DNA from: Mangrovicoccus sp049603835
GTDB lineage: Bacteria > Pseudomonadota > Alphaproteobacteria > Rhodobacterales > Rhodobacteraceae
NCBI GenBank assembly: GCA_049603835.1
Contig: JBMYSZ010000017.1
Coordinates: forward strand, 1 to 64,000
Direction of reading: 5' to 3'
Length of the DNA stretch: 64,000 nucleotides
Shown: one piece after another, positions 58,070-64,000 of the stretch
Layout of the letters: every line of letters begins with the position of its first letter
Numbering within the stretch: the stretch's first letter is position 1
Program-made: the position numbers and the translations under genes
The notes under the pieces: model-generated
The model's database searches: none
Told to the model about the DNA's origin: nothing
The model's input: only the letters and a program-made list of their open reading frames with translations

Positions 58070-60103
58070 CTATCCCCGCCTGCGACGTTTCTGCCGCCCG
58101 CCACCGGCATTGAAGCTGGGCTCGGGCAGGGGGGTGCTGGCTTCGAGCCGCTCAAAGCGTTCTGTGCCATGGGGCAGACCATTGGCGCCGACGAAATGCT
58201 CTTGGAATTTTGGAGCAATCGCCGTTTCGACTTTGGTGATGCGGGTCACAAGCTCGGCAATCTCGCTGCGGCTGGCGCGGTTGAGAAGCGCAATACGCGC
58301 CCCTGTCCCCGCGGCATTCCCGGCAGAGCGTACAGCCTCTAGCGGGCAATCGGGGATCATCCCCAGAACCATCGCATGCAGCGGCGAGATATGAGCACCA
58401 AATGCCCCGGCTAGGATCACCTGATCCACCTGGTTCACTCCCATCTCATCCATCAAGAGCCGCGCCCCCGCATAAAGCGCGGATTTGGCCAGTTGGATTG
58501 CGCGCACATCGCCCTGGGTCACGCAGATCAAAGGCCCCTCAGCGGCGCGGCCATCATAAAGCATATAAGAATGCGTGCGCCCCTCAGGCAGAACCCGCGC
58601 GCTGCCGGTTTGCTCGGCACTGCCGATCAGGCCCGAGCGATCCACCAGCCCGGCCATGCGCATCTCGGCCACGGCTTCAATAATCCCCGAGCCGCAAATC
58701 CCGGTGATCCCGGTTTGCGCCGTGGCCTCGGCAAAGCCCGGCTCATCCGACCAGATTTCGCAGCCGATCACCCGAAAGCGCGGCTCTTTGGTCGCTGGAT
58801 CGATCCGCACCCGCTCGATTGCCCCTGGCGCGGCACGCTGGCCCGCGGAAATCTGCGCCCCCTCAAAGGCCGGCCCAGTGGGGGAGGAGCAAGCCAATAC
58901 CTGGCTTTGATCGCCCAAGATGATTTCGGCATTTGTGCCCACATCCACAATCAGGGTCAGCTTTTCGGCCTGGTCTGGGCGCTCCGCCAAAGCCACCGCC
59001 GCCGCATCAGCGCCCACATGCCCCGCAATCAAGGGCAGCAGATGCAGCCGCGCCTCTGGATGGAGCCCGCTCAGCCCCAGATCCGCCGCGCGCAAATCCT
59101 GTGCCGAAGACACCGTAAGGGCAAAGGGCGCCTGGCCCAGCTCTACCGGATCAAGCCCCAGGAAGAGGTGATGCATGACCGGGTTACACACGACTGTCAG
59201 CTCGAAAATCCGCTCTGGCGCAATGCCGCCCTCTTGCGCAATCGTCGCGATCAGCTCGGACATGGCCGCTTGCACGGCCGACGTCATCTCGGCTGCGCCG
59301 CCCTCATTGAGCATGGCATAGCTGACCCGGCTCATCAGGTCCTCGCCAAAGCGGATCTGGGGGTTCATGATGCCCGCAGAGGCGATCACATCGCCCGAGC
59401 GCAAATCGCACAGATGCGCGGCGATGGTGGTCGAGCCCAGATCCACCGCAAGCCCATAGATCGAGCCTTCGGGAATGCCGGGCCATACTTGCAGCAGCTG
59501 GGCCTCCGCCCCTGGGGCGGGCTGATGCACCGCCGCGCTCACCGTCCAATCGCCCTTACGTAAGGCCTTTTGCAGCCCGCTTAGAACAGGCAGCCCGGCG
59601 CGGATCGGCCCTTCGCCTAGCTCGGCCTGTAGGGCCTCGGCCAGGCGTTCGAAATCGCCTTTGGGGATATGCATATCCGGCTGCGCCACTTCTACCGCGA
59701 TCAGCCGGGTGGCTGGATCCATCTCGATCACGCGGGTATCGGCGGCTTTGCGCACCACCTGGGCATGGACTTGACTGCTCGCGGGGACGTCGATCACCAC
59801 ATCGCCCAGGATCTGTACCTGGCAGCCCAGACGCCGCCCCTCGGCCAGCCCGCGCTTTTCATCATAGCGGGCCTCAACCTTATTCCAGTCCGACAGGGCC
59901 TCTGGCCGGGAACTCACCCCATGTTTGGAGAATTCGCCAAACGCCGGAGCAACCTGGCATTTACTGCAAATGCCGCGCCCGCCGCAGACGCTGTCCAGAT
60001 CCACCCCCAATTGCCGCGCGGCGGTCAGAACCGGGGTTCCCACTGGAAAACGCCCTCGTTTTCCCGAAGGTGTGAAAACAATGAGCGGATCTTGTGCAGA
60101 CAT
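58070..60103 (-). CDS. RACo-like ferredoxin/ASKHA corrinoid-activation protein
   Basis: Protein of 677 residues. An N-terminal [2Fe-2S] domain has C40, C46, C49 and C94 (CGGRGICSKC, then RLGCQV), followed by a linker and an ASKHA ATPase domain (YGLAVDLGSTTIAAHL, LTLIVDVGTNAEIILGD, ITGICGSGIIEAVAEM, VILAGAFGAHISPLHAMVLGMIP). This is the RACo/RamA layout that reactivates Co(II) corrinoid proteins for methyl transfer. The usual neighbours, a corrinoid protein and methyltransferases, are absent. The C-terminus ends in an Arg/Lys-rich tail (GGGRQKRRRRG) not expected in RACo. ATG at 60103; divergent from the DUF3616 gene. Confidence 0.88.
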   Translation of the reverse strand: MSAQDPLIVFTPSGKRGRFPVGTPVLTAARQLGVDLDSVCGGRGICSKCQVAPAFGEFSKHGVSSRPEALSDWNKVEARYDEKRGLAEGRRLGCQVQILGDVVIDVPASSQVHAQVVRKAADTRVIEMDPATRLIAVEVAQPDMHIPKGDFERLAEALQAELGEGPIRAGLPVLSGLQKALRKGDWTVSAAVHQPAPGAEAQLLQVWPGIPEGSIYGLAVDLGSTTIAAHLCDLRSGDVIASAGIMNPQIRFGEDLMSRVSYAMLNEGGAAEMTSAVQAAMSELIATIAQEGGIAPERIFELTVVCNPVMHHLFLGLDPVELGQAPFALTVSSAQDLRAADLGLSGLHPEARLHLLPLIAGHVGADAAAVALAERPDQAEKLTLIVDVGTNAEIILGDQSQVLACSSPTGPAFEGAQISAGQRAAPGAIERVRIDPATKEPRFRVIGCEIWSDEPGFAEATAQTGITGICGSGIIEAVAEMRMAGLVDRSGLIGSAEQTGSARVLPEGRTHSYMLYDGRAAEGPLICVTQGDVRAIQLAKSALYAGARLLMDEMGVNQVDQVILAGAFGAHISPLHAMVLGMIPDCPLEAVRSAGNAAGTGARIALLNRASRSEIAELVTRITKVETAIAPKFQEHFVGANGLPHGTERFERLEASTPLPEPSFNAGGGRQKRRRRG

Positions 60104-60224
60104 TGAACGTTCCAGTTGCGTCAGGTTCCCAAAGCGTCAGGCAAATATTGACCCGGCCGCATGGGGCGCAAATTATGGTGGGCCTGCCCGATGTAAAGCA
60201 AGTTTTTGAAAAGGACCGCAGTCA

Positions 60225-61310
60225 ATGGTGCAAGAGGCAAAAGCTTTGACCGAAATTCCGCTGCATTTCAAAGCGCCGGACGCGTTGGAGCATACGGATG
60301 AGGGGATCCATCTAGATCTATCCGCGGCGGCGCTGTTTGGGGATCAGCTCTTTGTGAGCTGCGATGAGACAGCGGGCGTAGACCGGCTGACCCGTTTGGC
60401 CCAGCCTGACCGTTATGATGATCACCGGCATTTCACCTTAGCGCAGATTTTCGACCTGCCCGGCGGGGAGGGCGGTGAAATGGATATCGAAGGCCTGCAT
60501 GGGGATTGCGGCAGTGATGGGGATTGGCTTTGGGCTGTCGGGTCGCATTCGCTCAAACGCGGCAATACCGAGGGCATGGCGCAGCCGGCCAAGGCGCTGA
60601 AAAAGCTGGGCAAGATCAGTTTTGATCAAAACCGGCAATTTCTAGGGCGGGTGCCTTTGGCGCAAACTGCCGATGGGTTGATACCTGTGGCAGCGGATGG
60701 CCCACGCAAAGCCGCCGCGCTGAAATTCACCAAAAGGGGCAAGCTGCGCGAATATCTGGCGAAGGATCCGCTGCTTGCGCCTTATCTGGCGATCCCGTCG
60801 AAAGATAACGGGTTTGATATCGAAGGGGTTGCTGCGCGCGGGCTGCGGGTTTGGCTGGGACTGCGCGGTCCAGTTTTGCGCGGCAATGCGCTGGTGCTTG
60901 AGCTAGAAATGGAGCTGAAGAAAAAGGGTCGCCAGCTAAAGCCCAAGAAAATCGACGGCAAGCTGCGCTATCGCAAGCATTTCCTGCCCTTGGGCGGCGA
61001 AGGCATCCGCGATATGGTGCTGGATGGCGAAGATCTGCTGCTGTTAGTCGGTACGCCTTTGGCGGGCGATGGGCGGTCGGCGATTATGCGATGGCGCGGG
61101 GCTGTGGGCTGCACAAATTCCGGCGTGCGACCGATCAGCGAGATAGAGTTGGCCTGCGCGCTACCCTATCGCGGTAGAACGGATAATCCCGAAGGGCTTG
61201 CCCTGTTGCAGCATAATCAGGCGCTTTTGATCCATGACAGCCCAGATGCGGCGCGGCTTTCCCCGGATCAGCCCGCAATTATCGGTGATATTTGGCAGCT
61301 GGCGGACTAG
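60225..61310 (+). CDS. DUF3616 domain protein
   Basis: Protein of 361 residues filling a DUF3616 domain, a likely beta-propeller: DIEGLHGDCGSDGDWLWAVGSHSLKRG, FDIEGVAARGLRVWLGLRGPVLRGNALVLELE and LPLGGEGIRDMVLDGEDLLLLVGTP are the repeated blade motifs. No signal peptide is seen. The function is not known. AAAAGGACC lies before the ATG at 60225. The next gene (DUF1800) starts 80 bases later, so these two may be linked, although DUF1800-DUF1501 pairs usually travel without it. Confidence 0.82.
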   Translation: MVQEAKALTEIPLHFKAPDALEHTDEGIHLDLSAAALFGDQLFVSCDETAGVDRLTRLAQPDRYDDHRHFTLAQIFDLPGGEGGEMDIEGLHGDCGSDGDWLWAVGSHSLKRGNTEGMAQPAKALKKLGKISFDQNRQFLGRVPLAQTADGLIPVAADGPRKAAALKFTKRGKLREYLAKDPLLAPYLAIPSKDNGFDIEGVAARGLRVWLGLRGPVLRGNALVLELEMELKKKGRQLKPKKIDGKLRYRKHFLPLGGEGIRDMVLDGEDLLLLVGTPLAGDGRSAIMRWRGAVGCTNSGVRPISEIELACALPYRGRTDNPEGLALLQHNQALLIHDSPDAARLSPDQPAIIGDIWQLAD

Positions 61311-61390
61311 GCTCTTCTGCAAAGGGGATCCGAGGCATATATTCAAGCCAGTCGTCTATTCCGGCTAGCCTTTGCAGTGAGGTGCCTAAG

Positions 61391-62770
61391 GTGAGTTTTA
61401 GTCCGGCGCATGCAAGTCTACGCTTTGGCCTGGGGCTGGCGCCAAACCGGCCCGCCCAGGATGAGGCGGCTTTATTGGCGGGGCTGGATGGCCCCGATGA
61501 GATGGCCCAAGCCTATCCGATTGAGCCATTTGACAGCATCTATCCCGCCGAGCTGACCTTCAAAGAGATGCGCCAAGCCAAAGATCCCGGATTGCAGGAT
61601 TATGTGGATCGGATCAAAGCCCAGGAGGCCCGCAAGGCGCAGCAAGCAGCCGCGACTTACTTGGCTCGCTGCCTGGATACGCCGCATCCTTTGCGCGAAC
61701 GGCTCTGCGCATTTTGGGCGGATCATTTCACTTTGCAGGGCAAGGGGCGCTTGGTTCAGAACCGCGAGCCATCCTTTATCGAGGATGCGATCCGACCCCA
61801 TATAGCGGGCAAATTTTCCACGCTGTTGCGCGCTGCTGTATTGCATCCTTTGATGATCCGCTATTTGGATCAGAATTTTTCCGTTGGGCCGAATTCGCCA
61901 TTTGTGGCCGCAGCGCGCCCGGATCAGACGCGCAGACCCAATGGGCTAAATGAAAATTTGGCGCGAGAAATCCTAGAGCTGCATAGTCTTGGGGTCGATG
62001 GCCGCTATAGCCAAGCCGATATTCGCCAATTCGCTGAATTACTGGCCGGTCTCACTGTGCGCTTGGGCAAGGGAACCGTGTTTGAGGCGCAGCGCGCTGA
62101 ACCGGGGGCGGAGCAGGTGCTTGATTTCCGGTCGCGTCAGTGGACTGCATCCCTGGCAGATGTGGAAGAGGCGTTGGACTATCTCGCCCTGCATCCGGAT
62201 ACGGCCCGGCATCTAAGCTGGAAGCTCGCCGTGCATTTCGTATCCGATGACCCGGATCCGGCTTTGGTCCAGGATATGGTGGAGCGCTATCGCGAAACCG
62301 ATGGAGATTTGCGCGCGGTTTACGAGCTGCTTCTGACCCATCCCGCCGCGCAAAGCGAGATCCAGGCCAAAGTGAAACAGCCGATGGAATTCATGGCGAC
62401 CAGTCTGCGCAGTATGGGTGTTGCCGGGCGCGATGTGATGGCCATGGCTCAGAAGCGCAAAACCCTGCAACGCTATGTTTTGCGGGATTTGCGACGTATG
62501 GGGCAGCCTTGGTTGGCACCGGGCGGGCCGGATGGCTGGCCGGAATATGCGGAATTCTGGATTTCCCCGACCCAATTGGGGGCGCGGCTGAATTGGCTTT
62601 TGAAAATCCAATCAGCGGATTTCGTGCCGCAACAAGACCCAATTACCCTGGCCTATACCGCCCTGGGACCACGCTTGACCCATCCGATCCGCTTTGCCGC
62701 CGGAGCAGCCGAAGCGCGCCATGAAGGCGTGGCAATTGTCCTGGCCTCGCCAGAATTTCAGCGCCGCTGA
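61391..62770 (+). CDS. DUF1800 family protein
   Basis: All-helical protein of 459 residues: HASLRFGLGLAPNRPAQDE at the start, ERLCAFWADHFTL, AVLHPLMIRYLDQNFSVGPN, NENLAREILELHSLGVDGRYSQADI and HPDTARHLSWKLAVHFVSDDP are the family blocks. GTG at 61391 with GAGG upstream is preferred; the frame extending to 61292 overlaps DUF3616. No signal peptide is obvious, unlike many homologues. It is followed after 13 bases by the DUF1501 gene; this pair is conserved across bacteria, and its role is unknown (links to polysaccharide or surface proteins are only suggested). Confidence 0.86.
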   Translation: MSFSPAHASLRFGLGLAPNRPAQDEAALLAGLDGPDEMAQAYPIEPFDSIYPAELTFKEMRQAKDPGLQDYVDRIKAQEARKAQQAAATYLARCLDTPHPLRERLCAFWADHFTLQGKGRLVQNREPSFIEDAIRPHIAGKFSTLLRAAVLHPLMIRYLDQNFSVGPNSPFVAAARPDQTRRPNGLNENLAREILELHSLGVDGRYSQADIRQFAELLAGLTVRLGKGTVFEAQRAEPGAEQVLDFRSRQWTASLADVEEALDYLALHPDTARHLSWKLAVHFVSDDPDPALVQDMVERYRETDGDLRAVYELLLTHPAAQSEIQAKVKQPMEFMATSLRSMGVAGRDVMAMAQKRKTLQRYVLRDLRRMGQPWLAPGGPDGWPEYAEFWISPTQLGARLNWLLKIQSADFVPQQDPITLAYTALGPRLTHPIRFAAGAAEARHEGVAIVLASPEFQRR

Positions 62771-62783
62771 GAGGGGAGCGACT

Positions 62784-63947
62784 ATGTCCAAGTTAAACCG
62801 ACGCCATTTCCTGCAAAGCTCTATCGCTGGCTGTAGCCTGGCGGCAAGCCCCTGGATGACGCCCATCGCCCTGGCCGCGACCCCGTCGGAGCAGCGCCTG
62901 GTGGTGATCATCCTGCGCGGTGGCATGGATGGGCTGGATGTGCTGCGCCCGGTGGGGGATCCGGATTTCGCCGCTTTGCGCCATAGCTTTGCCACCGCAA
63001 ATCGCAGCCTAGAGCTGGACCCGCTTTTCGCTTTGCATCCGGGATTGGCGGAATTGATGCCGCTTTGGCGCGCCGGAGAGCTGGGCTTTGCCCATGCGGT
63101 CTCGACCCCTTATCGCGACAAGCGCAGTCATTTCGAAGGCCAGGATTACCTTGAGGCCGGTTTGCCTGCAGATCAGGCGGTGAATGCCACTTCGCAAGGC
63201 TGGCTGAACCGTCTGGTAGAGCTTTTGCCCAAGGCCACAGCGCGCACCGCTTTCGCCGTGGGGCATGAGCAAATGGCCGTGCTGCAGGGCCCGGCGCCGC
63301 ATTCGGTCTGGCATCCGGATACAGGGCTGTCGGCCTCGCCCCAGATGCAGCTTTTGCTGGAACATGTCTATCATGAGGACCCGCTTTTTCGCGACAGCGC
63401 TGCGGTGACTTTCGAGCTGCTGGCCGATGCGGAGACGGGGGAAAGGGCGGCGAAACCCTATCACCGGGTGATCGATTATGTGGCGCAGCAATTGCAGGCA
63501 GATACCCGGATTGCCAGCTTTTCCATTTCTGGATGGGACACGCATCGCACGCAATCGACCGCGCTGAATGGTCCTTTGCACCGATTGGCGACGGCGCTTT
63601 TGCGGCTGAAATCTCAGCTTGGCCCGATTTGGCAGAGCACAGCCATTATGGCCGTGACGGAGTTTGGTCGCGCCGCGCGGGAAAACGGCACCAAAGGCAC
63701 GGATCACGGCACAGGCAGTGCCATGCTACTGGCGGGCGGGGCAATGCGCGGGGGCCGGGTCTATTGCGATTGGCCTGGTTTGGACGAGGCCGCGCTATAT
63801 GACCGGCGGGATTTGCGCCCGACCCAAGATCTTCGCGCTTATCTGGGGGGAGTGTTAGAGGGAATGACGGGCCTGTCGCGGACTGATCTGGAAAGCCGGG
63901 TATTTCCCGGTTGTGACATGGCAGAGATACCGCGTTTGATCTTGTGA
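62784..63947 (+). CDS. DUF1501 family protein with Tat signal
   Basis: Protein of 387 residues of the sulfatase/alkaline-phosphatase-like DUF1501 family. The N-terminus NRRHFLQSSIAGCSLAASPW is a twin-arginine (RRxFLQ) signal, so it should be exported folded. Conserved blocks: VIILRGGMDGLDVLRP, FALHPGLAELMPLWRAGELGFAHAVSTPYRDKRSHFEGQDYLE, ISGWDTH, AVTEFGRAARENGTKGTDHGTGSAMLLAGGAMRGGRVY. The Asp/His set suggests a metal-dependent hydrolase. AGGGGAG precedes the ATG at 62784. It is the last gene of the run; only 53 bases remain. Confidence 0.88.
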   Translation: MSKLNRRHFLQSSIAGCSLAASPWMTPIALAATPSEQRLVVIILRGGMDGLDVLRPVGDPDFAALRHSFATANRSLELDPLFALHPGLAELMPLWRAGELGFAHAVSTPYRDKRSHFEGQDYLEAGLPADQAVNATSQGWLNRLVELLPKATARTAFAVGHEQMAVLQGPAPHSVWHPDTGLSASPQMQLLLEHVYHEDPLFRDSAAVTFELLADAETGERAAKPYHRVIDYVAQQLQADTRIASFSISGWDTHRTQSTALNGPLHRLATALLRLKSQLGPIWQSTAIMAVTEFGRAARENGTKGTDHGTGSAMLLAGGAMRGGRVYCDWPGLDEAALYDRRDLRPTQDLRAYLGGVLEGMTGLSRTDLESRVFPGCDMAEIPRLIL

Positions 63948-64000
63948 TCTTTCCAGATATGTCGCTCTATACCAGAGCTAGTGACCGCAATTGGCAGCCC

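Noticed and set aside
1..64000. CRISPR array, prophage, insertion sequence or integron
   Set aside because: No regularly spaced direct repeats, transposase, integrase or phage structural gene was found; the repeats present are palindromic and dispersed.

Overview
The window reads as a chromosome segment of an alphaproteobacterium, most likely Rhodobacteraceae (Roseobacter-like). The evidence is moderately high GC, an alphaproteobacterial type A RNase P RNA, gatC-gatA for tRNA amidation, TRAP transporters, a DUF1127 protein, many LysR regulators, and a secreted protein with a VPLPA-type C-terminal sorting tail. No phage, insertion sequence, plasmid gene, CRISPR array or rRNA was seen. This is dense housekeeping and accessory DNA with short gaps.

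Layout. 0-5 kb: a LysR regulator, a PfkB sugar kinase, a zinc-ribbon membrane protein paired with an SPFH/GYF protein, then tadA. 5-11 kb: an UPF0173 metal hydrolase, a ceramidase-like membrane protein, gatC-gatA, a cytoplasmic amidase, rnpB, rpmG and a GNAT protein. 11-14.7 kb: a PepSY membrane protein, a TSUP exporter, a glutathione transferase and a CMD-fold protein. 14.7-21.8 kb: one seven-gene minus-strand operon (TRAP transporter dctQ-dctM-dctP, extradiol dioxygenase, FAD hydroxylase, FAH-family hydrolase, IclR regulator) that looks like uptake and meta-cleavage of a hydroxylated aromatic acid, with an IclR-type palindrome upstream. 22-26 kb: a Bax-inhibitor-1 protein, DUF1127, LysR, a quinone oxidoreductase and an XRE regulator. 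26-30 kb: purine salvage (8-oxoguanine deaminase and guanine deaminase) with an IMPase and a CAP protein. 30-36 kb: mgtE, 5-formyl-THF cyclo-ligase, YmdB phosphoesterase, an EamA exporter, an SLC13 permease and the VPLPA-tailed protein. 36-41 kb: yebC, a GT4 glycosyltransferase, an ArsC-like protein, LysR/azoR and tRNA-Gln. 41-44.5 kb: kdsA-kpsE-kpsT, part of a Kdo-linked capsule export locus. 44.5-54 kb: nhaA, an ArsR/ArsP-type permease pair, a UDG, SseB, pyrD, DUF952, an SRAP protein, an acyl-CoA synthetase and an MsbA-like ABC exporter. 55-64 kb: a DRGH nuclease, tRNA-Gly, a CpdA-like phosphoesterase, a LecA-like secreted protein, a RACo-like ferredoxin/ASKHA protein, and a DUF3616-DUF1800-DUF1501 run.

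The least expected signals are not ordinary genes. (1) A dispersed double-hairpin repeat occurs four times, each time between convergent genes, with compensatory base changes in the stems and flanking stop codons inside the repeat ends. (2) Nine copies of the palindrome TGTGATCACA lie between 24.3 and 33.2 kb and I saw none elsewhere. (3) An SPFH/GYF protein ends in a proline run plus GV that resembles a GYF ligand, and its neighbour begins with a proline run. (4) Several inverted repeats look like operators or structured RNAs.

Starts were re-chosen from ribosome binding sites and family N-termini where the longest frame looked wrong. All functions are inferred from sequence motifs and recalled family knowledge; no database search was run.
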